A stretch of DNA of 5,686 bases from Thermodesulfobacteriota bacterium (GCA_030024065.1 JASEIE010000255.1:1-5686), one strand, 5' to 3'; numbered from the stretch's first letter, positions 1-5,582 are shown. The notes: generated by a model not told the origin, from the sequence alone. A program made the numbers and translations.

Positions 1-41
1 GGTGTTCAGTCTCAAAACCAAAACTAAAATCCTACGCTTTC

Positions 42-167
42 CCACCTGCGCTCTCCCGCTCAGGTGGTCTCGCTGAGGTCCGCCCCAGTTCCGAAAAACT
101 TCACCTGGCTCGCCCTCAGCTATAAGGCCTCTGGCCCGGCGAATCGCTCAGCCTGAGCAAGAACCGG
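42..167. other. GC-rich multi-hairpin element without a gene
   Basis: Several complementary pairs follow one another: CCACCTG (42-48) with CAGGTGG (61-67); GCTGAGG (72-78) with CCTCAGC (114-120), enclosing CCAG (85-88) with CTGG (105-108); GGCC (126-129) with GGCC (133-136); and GCTCA (146-150) with TGAGC (154-158), enclosed by CCGG (136-139) with CCGG (164-167). Some of these pairs overlap by a base, so not all can coexist. No reading frame of note covers it. It could be a dispersed repeat or a structured RNA; I recognise no Rfam-type family and cannot assign a strand. Confidence 0.4.
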
Positions 168-299
168 CACCTCAAAGCCGCTACCTCGTCATCCGAGCTG
201 GGAATCTGATCTTCCAGCCTCTTCCCTCTAATCAATCTAACGAAGCTTTACCCTTATAGATATGAGTCGCCGCTTGCCGCTTCGGGCTTCTTGAACAAC

Positions 300-332
300 G
301 GATTGAAACGACTTTTGAAGTCGTCTCAATCC
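300..332. repeat. Long near-perfect hairpin
   Basis: The left arm GGATTGAAACGACTT (300-314) and right arm AAGTCGTCTCAATCC (318-332) are complementary at 14 of 15 positions around a 3-base loop. T-rich DNA follows only weakly on either side, so it is not a textbook terminator. It lies about 245 bases beyond the speB stop and might still end or stabilise that transcript. It might also be part of a small palindromic repeat. Confidence 0.55.
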
Positions 333-577
333 TTATTGGTTATATGACGCCGGCATTGTTCAACAGTTGATAGCCAACCGCCCATAGCTAACGCTTAACC
401 GGACTCAGGAAGCGGGCTTAAGGCTTGGGTCAGGCTTACAATATTGCGATTAAGTGCTGGGGTTCCCAGATAGGGGGGCAGGCAACGGAAATAGGGTACA
501 ATGAAAGGGCAACCTTTAATCCTTCATCTTCGTATTGAGAGTAATTATCCCTCCATATTTTCCAAAAATTTTCACGA
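333..577. other. Non-coding region downstream of speB
   Basis: No reading frame with a recognisable product, no tRNA-like cloverleaf and no strong terminator is seen. The part next to speB (about 540-577) is AT-rich. With 168-299, where I also see nothing definite, it leaves the left end of the window without a gene. Confidence 0.4.
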
Positions 578-1435
578 TCATTGAGGGGAGAAGGCCAAAA
601 TCATCTCCCTCAGAATGACGAAGGCTGTGACCGAAGAGATCTGGGTGGGGTCGTAATCCGGGGTGAGTTCGACCAGATCGAAGCCAATGACATGGAGGGG
701 TTGTAACTCTTTGAAAAGGGATATGAGTTCCTGGAAGGTGAGGCCACCGGGTTCCGGCGTCCCAACACCCGGAAGAACGCCGGGATCGATTACATCGAGA
801 TCGAGGCTGATATAGACGGGTTTGCCCTGAAGATGTTTTGCCATCGATGTGAGAGAACCCTTTTCAGAAGACACAAGAGACTTCATCCTCTTCGCCAGTT
901 GAAACTCTTCTTCTGTCCCGGATCGGATCCCTATCTGAAACAGTCTCCCCTTGCCCAGTCGATCGGCAACCTTCCTCATTACAGTGCTGTGGGACAGGGT
1001 CTCGCCCAGATAATCCTTCCTCAGGTCCGCATGGGCATCGATATGGATGAGACGGAGTTGGGGATAGACCCGAATGACCTCTTCTAAAACAGGAAAGGTA
1101 ATGAGATGGTCACCTCCCAGCAGGATCGGGAACTTTTTCCCGGAGAGGATTTTTCTGACGGCTTTTCGAATCAGATCGAGAGATGTTTTTTTCTCTCCAA
1201 AAGGTAATTCAAGGTCTCCCATGTCGTGAATCGAAAAGCAGGTGAGATCCTTTTTGAAATAGGGGCTGAAGGTTTCTATCCCCCATGAAGCCCTCCGAAT
1301 GGCAGAGGGCCCGAAACGGGCGCCGGGGCGAAAAGAAGCCGAACCATCATAGGGACATCCGAGAATGGCAATCCGACTCTCTTCAAAAGAGGCTTTTGCT
1401 GAGATGAAGGTCTGTTCAATGAAGGGAAGGTTCAT
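578..1435 (-). CDS. speB: Agmatinase (ureohydrolase family)
   Basis: Predicted to hydrolyse agmatine to putrescine and urea in the cytoplasm. The 285-residue protein is of normal length for the arginase/agmatinase fold. The metal-binding signature is complete: GGDH ending at H110, DAHAD at 133-137 (D133, H135, D137), SHST at 149-152, and SLDLDVIDPG at 210-219 with D212 and D214, which supplies the expected ligands of a two-manganese centre. TPEPGG (226-231) and the late ELTPDYD segment (256-262) are also typical. Family members include arginase, formimidoylglutamase and guanidinobutyrase. Agmatinase is chosen because the gene just upstream makes agmatine and the genes beyond that consume putrescine. 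The ATG at 1435 has no clear Shine-Dalgarno sequence, and the next in-frame Met is residue 72, too late to be the start. The gap to the upstream gene is filled with heptamer repeats. No convincing terminator follows the stop codon. Confidence 0.93.
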   Translation of the reverse strand: MNLPFIEQTFISAKASFEESRIAILGCPYDGSASFRPGARFGPSAIRRASWGIETFSPYFKKDLTCFSIHDMGDLELPFGEKKTSLDLIRKAVRKILSGKKFPILLGGDHLITFPVLEEVIRVYPQLRLIHIDAHADLRKDYLGETLSHSTVMRKVADRLGKGRLFQIGIRSGTEEEFQLAKRMKSLVSSEKGSLTSMAKHLQGKPVYISLDLDVIDPGVLPGVGTPEPGGLTFQELISLFKELQPLHVIGFDLVELTPDYDPTQISSVTAFVILREMILAFSPQ

Positions 1436-1448
1436 TAATTGGATTTTA

Positions 1449-1573
1449 GAGTGTAGGGTTAAGAATTAAGAGTATTGAGTTTAGAATCAAAAGATTATTT
1501 ACGCATTATTCATAACTTGTAACTTATAATTCTTAACTCCTCATTCATACTTCATAACTCATCATTCACCACT
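1449..1573. repeat. Converging inverted arrays of 7-bp repeats
   Basis: This fills almost the whole gap between the arginine decarboxylase gene and speB. On the plus strand, 1449-1497 divides into seven heptamers resembling GAGTTAA (gagtgta, gggttaa, gaattaa, gagtatt, gagttta, gaatcaa, aagatta). After a 6-bp break, 1504-1573 divides into ten heptamers in the opposite sense (cattatt, cataact, tgtaact, tataatt, cttaact, cctcatt, catactt, cataact, catcatt, caccact). The two halves are roughly complementary, so a transcript could fold into a long imperfect hairpin in front of speB. Similar heptameric intergenic repeats are known in cyanobacteria (STRR). Relationship to any named family is not established here. 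Confidence 0.75.
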
Positions 1574-1579
1574 GCTTGA

Positions 1580-2047
1580 TTAGTCCCAAAGGACCACAGT
1601 GGCCAAAGCCGCCCCAATTTTCTTAACTTTATGTTCTATGGTGATCGACTTCAGGTCTTTGATCCCCCATCCGCGAAGCTTCATCCCCTCCACAGCCATA
1701 TTCCGAACTTTTTCCTCGATCTTGTGTTGCTCTTCTTTGGCCGAATATTCCATGATCAGCCCGTTTTGATTTTCATCCTCCGGAAGAGCGATGGCGACGC
1801 CGGCCGAGATGATCTCTCCGGGTACATCGCTGGTAATTGCAGCATAAGCAGCCGGGACGAGAGCACCAGGTGGAAGGGCGATCGGGGCGACCAATTTGCA
1901 GTGGGGTGGTACAATGCTGGACATCTTGACAATGTTCGTATTGCCGATCCCAGCCTGAAGCAAAGCCCCATCAAACGCGTTGAGAGGCGTATAGCCTTCC
2001 GACGCCCCGGAAGCCAGAAAATATAGGGTAGGCATTTTGAAGATCAC
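1580..2047 (-). CDS. pdaD: Pyruvoyl-dependent arginine decarboxylase
   Basis: Predicted to decarboxylate arginine to agmatine, using a pyruvoyl group made by self-cleavage instead of PLP. The 155-residue proenzyme has the family landmarks: [19 protein letters not shown] near the N-terminus (12-30), the cleavage site K-M-S43-S44-[22 protein letters not shown] (61-78) and GLIMEYS with E100. From memory of the Methanocaldococcus jannaschii enzyme (cleavage at Ser52-Ser53, with Asn47 and Glu109 important), a constant offset of nine places N38, S43/S44 and E100 on those residues, so the protein should be active. Cleavage would give a beta chain of about 43 residues and an alpha chain starting with pyruvoyl-44. 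The start chosen is GTG at 2047, because GGAG lies seven bases upstream. The alternative ATG at 2035 would be about 19 bases from it. This enzyme type is common in archaea and scattered in bacteria. speB follows on the same strand. Confidence 0.95.
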   Translation of the reverse strand: MIFKMPTLYFLASGASEGYTPLNAFDGALLQAGIGNTNIVKMSSIVPPHCKLVAPIALPPGALVPAAYAAITSDVPGEIISAGVAIALPEDENQNGLIMEYSAKEEQHKIEEKVRNMAVEGMKLRGWGIKDLKSITIEHKVKKIGAALATVVLWD

Positions 2048-2048
2048 T

Positions 2049-2068
2049 GTTCTTCTCCGTTCTTCTCC
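2049..2068 (-). promoter_or_regulatory. Duplicated ribosome binding site of the arginine decarboxylase gene
   Basis: Reading the minus strand, a 10-base unit (GGAGAAGAAC) occurs twice in tandem directly before the GTG start. The nearer GGAG (2058-2055) is seven bases from the GTG and decides that start. The farther copy would be about 17 bases away, too far for efficient use. The duplication may be slippage or may offer a second ribosome landing site. Confidence 0.7.
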
Positions 2069-2101
2069 GAGTTAAAGCCTGTCTGTATTGTCCGCATTCA
2101 A

Positions 2102-2126
2102 ACAGGCTGGCCTGTCGTTCGACAGG
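2102..2126. repeat. Overlapping alternative hairpins
   Basis: Two perfect short palindromes share bases: ACAGGC-tg-GCCTGT (2102-2115) and CCTGTC-gttc-GACAGG (2111-2126), so only one can form at a time. On the plus strand the second is followed by a run of six T (2133-2138), but no plus-strand gene ends here. On the minus strand it sits in the leader between the regulator relic and the arginine decarboxylase gene. It could be a small dispersed repeat or an RNA switch; the function is unknown. Confidence 0.5.
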
Positions 2127-2155
2127 AAGTAGTTTTTTGTGGCAAACCTTCTCAC

Positions 2156-2272
2156 CTAACGCGTCCGGTTCGCCTCGTTCTGCGAGAGAAACCCCTTGGT
2201 CTATCCAGCGAGCTCGGCCAGCTCCTCCTGGGTCAGGTTGCTTAACTGTCTCAAAATCCTAACGCGTTCTCC
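2156..2272 (-). pseudogene. Decayed N-terminus of a second XRE-cupin regulator
   Basis: Reading the minus strand from 2272 in one frame gives GERVRILRQLSNLTQEELAE, then LAG, a TAG stop at 2203-2201, then TKGFLSQNEANRTR and another stop at 2158-2156. Aligned without gaps to residues 4-37 of the intact regulator at 5492-4956, 23 of 34 positions are identical, including the SNLTQEELA helix-turn-helix core and TKGF-SQ-E after the stop. The initiating ATG is missing: relative to the intact gene about nine bases are lost just before this point, and the frame upstream has no ATG, GTG or TTG in a sensible place. Nothing resembling the rest of the helix-turn-helix domain or the cupin domain follows. 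This is a relic of a diverged paralogue, not a recent copy. Its control region just upstream is better preserved than its coding sequence. Confidence 0.85.
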
Positions 2273-2285
2273 AACACCGGGAGCA

Positions 2286-2357
2286 CAGTATACAAAGAAA
2301 TTGGTTTAGTAATGTGTAAGACAGTATAGAAAGAAATTAGTTTAATAAACTAAACTC
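2286..2357 (-). repeat. Tandem 36-bp units with palindrome (putative operator, copy 2)
   Basis: Two direct 36-bp units (2286-2321 and 2322-2357) both begin CAGTATA(C/G)AAAGAAATT and continue (G/A)GTTTA(G/A)TAA; their first 27 bases differ at only three positions. The second unit contains an 18-bp near-palindrome AGTTTAATAAACTAAACT (2339-2356), whose arms match at 7 of 8 positions. The block matches the one upstream of the intact regulator at about 61 of 71 positions. It begins just downstream of a strong promoter's -10 box, which suits repressor binding. That the XRE-cupin protein is the binder is inference. Confidence 0.75.
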
Positions 2358-2364
2358 GCTTTTT

Positions 2365-2392
2365 ATTATAACCGGCTTTTCCAATTTGTCAA
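2365..2392 (-). promoter_or_regulatory. Sigma70-type promoter for the arginine decarboxylase-speB segment
   Basis: On the minus strand, a perfect -35 TTGACA (2392-2387), a 16-bp spacer and a perfect -10 TATAAT (2370-2365). Directly upstream is A/T-tract DNA (2393-2413) like an UP element. Transcription would start near 2358, at the putative operator, and run through the regulator relic into the arginine decarboxylase gene, giving a leader of roughly 310 bases. Confidence 0.85.
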
Positions 2393-2453
2393 GCTTTTTT
2401 TTAAAATTTTTTGAAGATTTTCGTCCTCGGCCGTCCTTGGCACGAGCAAATCA

Positions 2454-3587
2454 TCAAGATAATCTATTTTTATAATCCTGATAATTAAATTCTTTGATTA
2501 ATCTAAATCCTGACTTTTCATTCCATATCCCAATGCAAGGATGACTGACGCCATTGAACATGGTAGTTTTGACAGTAGTGTAATGAATCATGTCATCAAA
2601 TATGATTTTATCGCCGGGTTTCAATTCTTTATCAAATGACCAATTCCCCATATAATCGCCTGCCAAACAACTAATCCCTCCCATTCGGTATGTTGGTCTT
2701 CCTGCCTTTTCATCCGTAGCCCCCAGGATGACAGGCTTATAAGGCATTTCCAGACAATCGGGCATATGGCAGGTAAATGAGACATCGAGAATAGCCGTTT
2801 TGATCCCCCTATTTTCAACGATATCCAAAATCGTGGAAAATAGGTAACCGGTTTGATAAGTAAAGGCGCTACCGGGCTCAAATATGATTTCGATCCCATA
2901 CCTATTTTTAAAATCCGTTAAGATTTCAATTAAATGGTTTATGTCATAATCCTTTTTTGTTATAAGATGACCACCGCCCATGTTCACCCATTTCAGCTTA
3001 GATAAAAACTTCCCAAAATTTTTTAAAAACACAGTCAACACTCTTTCAAATGCAAAGGAATCCGCCTCAAATAATGTATGAAAATGGAGACCTTCAACTT
3101 CCTGCGGGATGTTATCGCCAAGTTGTTCGGCAGTAACTCCAAATCGAGAACCGGGTTGGCAAGGATTGTATATGTCATATGGAGAATCCGAAAACTCAGG
3201 ATTAACACGCAAGCCAATCGAAACACCATTCTCACGGGCAATCTTGGAATACTTTCGCAATTGGTTTATGGAATTGAAGGAAATATGACCGCTATATTTC
3301 AAAATGTCTGCGATCGTCTTCTCTTCATAAGCAGGCGAATACGTATGCGCTTTTACTCCGAGTTCCTCAAAGGCTAATCGCGCTTCATTGATTGAACTTG
3401 CTGAAGCGCCAAAACCGTATTCTTTAAAGATCGGAAACACCCCCCAATTCGAGAAAGCTTTAAACGAAACGAGAATATCAACCTCGGTCGCATCTCTCAC
3501 TTTTTTTATTATTATTAGGTTATTTCGCAGCAAAAGCTCATCAATCAAATAACATGGCGTTGGGATTTTGCTGAAGTCAATGGGCAT
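2454..3587 (-). CDS. nspC: Carboxynorspermidine/carboxyspermidine decarboxylase
   Basis: PLP-dependent decarboxylase of the alanine-racemase fold (fold type III), predicted to convert carboxyspermidine to spermidine (or carboxynorspermidine to norspermidine). The 377 residues match the family length. Visible landmarks are FKAFSNW with K43 as the PLP lysine, HFHT (168-171), the glycine-rich MGGGH (203-207), the phosphate-binding EPGSAF (237-242), SCLAGD (306-311) with the expected active-site C307 from the second subunit, and the family-typical HYTTVKTTMFNGV segment (335-347). These distinguish it from diaminopimelate decarboxylase (LysA), which is longer. It starts eight bases after the dehydrogenase stop and has no evident Shine-Dalgarno sequence, so translational coupling is likely. 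Because the locus also makes putrescine, spermidine is the more likely product. Its DNA is more AT-rich than speB: one sampled 60-base line (2881-2940) has 15 G+C, against 30 in 661-720 of speB. Confidence 0.93.
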   Translation of the reverse strand: MPIDFSKIPTPCYLIDELLLRNNLIIIKKVRDATEVDILVSFKAFSNWGVFPIFKEYGFGASASSINEARLAFEELGVKAHTYSPAYEEKTIADILKYSGHISFNSINQLRKYSKIARENGVSIGLRVNPEFSDSPYDIYNPCQPGSRFGVTAEQLGDNIPQEVEGLHFHTLFEADSFAFERVLTVFLKNFGKFLSKLKWVNMGGGHLITKKDYDINHLIEILTDFKNRYGIEIIFEPGSAFTYQTGYLFSTILDIVENRGIKTAILDVSFTCHMPDCLEMPYKPVILGATDEKAGRPTYRMGGISCLAGDYMGNWSFDKELKPGDKIIFDDMIHYTTVKTTMFNGVSHPCIGIWNEKSGFRLIKEFNYQDYKNRLS

Positions 3588-3595
3588 GGCGGTGC

Positions 3596-4789
3596 TTATA
3601 ATTCTAAATCGACATCGTGCAATTCGTGCCAGGGAAGTCCGTGGATATTCAATTGTTCCATGAATGGATCCGGGTCAAATTGTTCAGTGTTAAATACGCC
3701 GGCTGTTTTCCATTTCCCCGCAATAAACATCATAGCGCCGATCACTGCAGGCACTCCAGTGGTAAAACTCACGCCTTGTGCACCTGTTTCCTTATAGGCA
3801 TCCTGGTGTTTACAATTATTATAGATATAATATGTTTTCTCCTTGCGATTCTTGATCCCTCTGATCCGGCAACCAATGGAGGTTTGACCTGAATAATGTT
3901 CACCGAGTTCACCTGGATTGGGCAATACCGCTTTGAGGAATTGAAGAGGCACAATCTCTTTGCCTTCATACAGAATAGGTTTGATGCTGGCCATTCCAAT
4001 ATTTTGAATCACACGTAAGTGGGTTAAATACTCTTCACCAAAAGTCATCCAAAATCGGGCTCGTTTTAGAGTAGGAAAATGTTTAGCCAATGATTCTAAT
4101 TCTTCGTGGAAAATAAGATAAGATTCGCGGGGTCCGATATTTGGATAATTTAACGGTTTGTGAATTTCGTGGGATTCTGTTTCAATCCATTTTCCATTTT
4201 CCCAGTATTTCCCTCTCTGGGTCACTTCACGGATATTGATTTCTGGATTGAAATTGGTTGCAAAGGGTTTTCCATGGTCGCCTGCATTACAGTCAACGAT
4301 ATCAAGATAATGAATTTCGTCAAAATGATGCTTGGAAGCATAAGCGGTGAAAACTCCTGTTACTCCCGGATCAAAACCACAGCCTAAAATGGCTGTTAGT
4401 CCTGCATTTTTAAATCTGTCATGGTACGCCCATTGCCATTTATATTCGAACTTAGCGACATCGGGTGGTTCATAACTTGCCGTATCTAAATAATTCACTC
4501 CTGCTTCAAGGCAGGCATCCATGATCGTTAAATCTTGATAAGGGAGCGCTACATTAATGACTATTTCTGGCTTAAAGCTTTTAAATAATTCAACTAATTG
4601 TCGGACATTATCCGCATCAACCTGAGCCGTCTTAATTTTATTGGCGCCAACCGCTTCAGCAATACCGTTACACTTTGTTTTTGTACGGCTTGCCAGCATG
4701 ATATCCGTAAACACCTGTGGAACTTTTGCAACTTTGTGAGCGATGACGGTACCTACACCACCTGCTCCTATGATCAGCACTTTAGCCAT
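3596..4789 (-). CDS. Carboxynorspermidine/carboxyspermidine dehydrogenase (saccharopine dehydrogenase family)
   Basis: Predicted to condense a diamine (putrescine here, or diaminopropane) with L-aspartate semialdehyde and reduce the imine with NADPH, giving carboxyspermidine. The 397-residue protein starts with a Rossmann nucleotide-binding loop GAGGVG (8-13), and ASRTKTK after the second strand (33-39) is of the type that accepts the NADP 2'-phosphate. Further family-like segments are NVALPYQD (79-86), NYLDTASYEPP (99-109), GCGFDPGVTGVF (136-147) and TTGVPAVIGAMM (343-354). Saccharopine reductase of lysine metabolism shares the fold. The tightly linked nspC (8-bp gap) decides for the polyamine enzyme, as in the Vibrio and Campylobacter pairs. 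The ATG at 4789 has a good ribosome binding site, AGGTGG. The gene lies immediately after a truncated AdoMet decarboxylase relic and is AT-rich like nspC, so the pair may have been acquired together. Confidence 0.93.
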   Translation of the reverse strand: MAKVLIIGAGGVGTVIAHKVAKVPQVFTDIMLASRTKTKCNGIAEAVGANKIKTAQVDADNVRQLVELFKSFKPEIVINVALPYQDLTIMDACLEAGVNYLDTASYEPPDVAKFEYKWQWAYHDRFKNAGLTAILGCGFDPGVTGVFTAYASKHHFDEIHYLDIVDCNAGDHGKPFATNFNPEINIREVTQRGKYWENGKWIETESHEIHKPLNYPNIGPRESYLIFHEELESLAKHFPTLKRARFWMTFGEEYLTHLRVIQNIGMASIKPILYEGKEIVPLQFLKAVLPNPGELGEHYSGQTSIGCRIRGIKNRKEKTYYIYNNCKHQDAYKETGAQGVSFTTGVPAVIGAMMFIAGKWKTAGVFNTEQFDPDPFMEQLNIHGLPWHELHDVDLEL

Positions 4790-4799
4790 TGTCTATCAA

Positions 4800-4805
4800 C
4801 CACCT
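4800..4805 (-). promoter_or_regulatory. Ribosome binding site of the dehydrogenase gene
   Basis: AGGTGG on the minus strand, ten bases upstream of the ATG at 4789. It lies a few bases after the stop codon of the AdoMet decarboxylase relic (4812-4810), so ribosomes finishing that short frame could re-initiate here. Confidence 0.75.
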
Positions 4806-4809
4806 GGTT

Positions 4810-4869
4810 CTAAAATTTAGGGTCGCAGCTGTAGAACTCTGCCAACAGATGGCGTCCCAGTGCTTTTAA
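4810..4869 (-). pseudogene. speD: Truncated 5' end of S-adenosylmethionine decarboxylase (speD/speH relic)
   Basis: The minus strand encodes LKALGRHLLAEFYSCDPKF followed by TAG. This closely resembles the start of bacterial class 1b S-adenosylmethionine decarboxylases, which as I recall begin M-K-x-LGRH-(L/I)-(L/V)-x-E-(F/L)-Y-x-CD. In those enzymes roughly 100 more residues follow, including the serine that becomes the pyruvoyl group; here the frame ends after 19 residues. The codon at the expected initiator position is TTA (4869-4867). A GTG lies two codons upstream (4875-4873), and a Shine-Dalgarno-like AAGGGGG is placed about right for the lost start. The relic sits between the regulator and the dehydrogenase, in the place where a speD gene would be expected in a regulator-speD operon. 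A functional leader peptide is a less likely alternative. The match was made from memory of the family, without a search. Confidence 0.75.
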
Positions 4870-4885
4870 TGGCACCCCCTTTATC

Positions 4886-4920
4886 ATCTCGTATCTCGTA
4901 TTCCGTGTTTCGTATTTCGG
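4886..4920. repeat. Short heptamer repeat array
   Basis: Five consecutive 7-bp units on the plus strand: atctcgt, atctcgt, attccgt, gtttcgt, atttcgg (ACGARAT-like on the minus strand). They lie between the regulator stop and the AdoMet decarboxylase relic. They have the same period as the array at 1449-1573 but a different unit sequence. The period would let them be read through in any frame. Function is unknown. Confidence 0.65.
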
Positions 4921-4955
4921 GAAGAGACCCAGACCCGATACACGGACAGGGTCAT

Positions 4956-5492
4956 CTAAAAATAGGGGGGAGAGGTGATCCATAAGACGACAGCAGTGCG
5001 TGAGCTCGTGTTTTGTAACCAATGTTCCTTTTCCGCGGAGATATAGAAACATTCCCCCTTTTTCAATTTCAAGATTTCCCTGCCAAATCGCAGGGTAACC
5101 CTACCCTGAAGGACATAACCGAATTCCTCTCCATCGTGGGGCCTCTCTTTCGGAGTAGCCTGTCCCTGCCGCAGGGTAAGGAGAATAGGTTCCAGGCGCC
5201 GGTTGGTAGAACCCGGCACCAGGAGCTCAAATCTCTCGATTCTTTCCTTTTCGATCGCCACCCGATCCTTTTCGCGGTAGGCGATCTTCTCCTTGGAGGC
5301 CTCCCGGAAAAAATCAGAAATATTTTCATCAAGGGCCCCGAGGATCTGAAACAGGCTGTCCAAAGAGATGGAGGTCAGATCCCTCTCGATTTGGGAAATG
5401 AACCCTTTGGTCAAGTTGGCACGATCTGCCAGTTCCTCCTGGGTCAGGTTGCTCGACTCTCTTAAATTTCGAAGGCGTTCTCCTATCTTCAT
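4956..5492 (-). CDS. XRE-family regulator with C-terminal cupin domain (PuuR-like architecture)
   Basis: Cytoplasmic DNA-binding regulator, probably controlling this polyamine locus. The 178 residues are of normal length for the class. Residues 5-60 form a lambda-repressor-type helix-turn-helix (LTQEELADRANLTKGFISQIE). A linker of charged residues follows, and about 105-172 is a small cupin barrel. Cupin motif 1 is RPHDGEEFGYVLQG (118-130 region, with H119 and E122/E123); motif 2 is GECFYISAEKEHWLQN (146-161, with H157). The same architecture occurs in E. coli PuuR, which senses putrescine, so a polyamine ligand is plausible but inferred. The ATG at 5492 is chosen because the frame matches the family N-terminus; its ribosome binding site is weak (GGG four bases upstream). 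The gene is first after a strong promoter with a putative operator at the transcription start, which suggests autoregulation. A decayed paralogue lies at 2272-2156. Confidence 0.9.
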   Translation of the reverse strand: MKIGERLRNLRESSNLTQEELADRANLTKGFISQIERDLTSISLDSLFQILGALDENISDFFREASKEKIAYREKDRVAIEKERIERFELLVPGSTNRRLEPILLTLRQGQATPKERPHDGEEFGYVLQGRVTLRFGREILKLKKGECFYISAEKEHWLQNTSSRTAVVLWITSPPYF

Positions 5493-5505
5493 AAACCCAT
5501 CAGAA

Positions 5506-5577
5506 CAGTATAGAAAGAAATTTGTTTAGTAATCTGTAAGTCAGTTTAAGAAGAATTAAGTTTAATAAATTAAACTG
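5506..5577 (-). repeat. Tandem 36-bp units with palindrome (putative operator, copy 1)
   Basis: Two direct 36-bp units (5506-5541, beginning CAGTATAGAAAGAAATT, and 5542-5577, more diverged) contain GTTTAGTAA and GTTTAATAA at the same place. The second unit includes a perfect palindrome AGTTTAATAAATTAAACT (5559-5576, 8-bp arms with a 2-bp centre). The palindrome begins seven bases from the -10 box, so it covers the expected transcription start. The first unit ends 14 bases before the regulator ATG. This fits an autoregulatory operator for a dimeric XRE protein. An RNA-level role in the 5' leader cannot be excluded. Confidence 0.75.
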
Positions 5578-5582
5578 GCAAA

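Noticed and set aside
300..332. Possible CRISPR repeat, because GGATTGAAAC ends many CRISPR repeats
   Set aside because: Only one copy is present, with no regularly spaced repeats or cas genes; the long self-complementary arms explain it better as a hairpin.
833..1087. Plus-strand frame inside speB
   Set aside because: It is antisense to a gene with all catalytic motifs and its translation matches no family I recognise.
1631..2026. Plus-strand frame of 131 codons opposite the arginine decarboxylase gene
   Set aside because: It lies entirely antisense to a well-supported enzyme; low-information translation with no ribosome site that stands out.
2401..2453. Rho-independent terminator after nspC
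   Set aside because: Only a weak GCC/GGC stem is present and no clean stem followed by a T-run on the minus strand; the A/T tract is better explained as upstream DNA of the next promoter.
2454..3587. Diaminopimelate decarboxylase (LysA) for the PLP enzyme
   Set aside because: The protein is shorter than typical LysA and carries the NspC-type SCLAGD and TTMFNGV segments; it is also paired with the matching dehydrogenase.
3596..4789. Lysine-pathway saccharopine dehydrogenase
   Set aside because: Same fold, but no lysine genes are nearby and the gene is eight bases from nspC in a polyamine cluster.
4810..5052. Minus-strand frame of 80 codons overlapping the regulator end
   Set aside because: Not one gene: its first part is regulator DNA in another frame, its middle is heptamer repeat, and only the last 19 codons carry meaning, as the speD relic.
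5022..5465. Plus-strand frame of 147 codons opposite the regulator
   Set aside because: It is the complement of the XRE-cupin gene, whose domains are clear; no independent family features.
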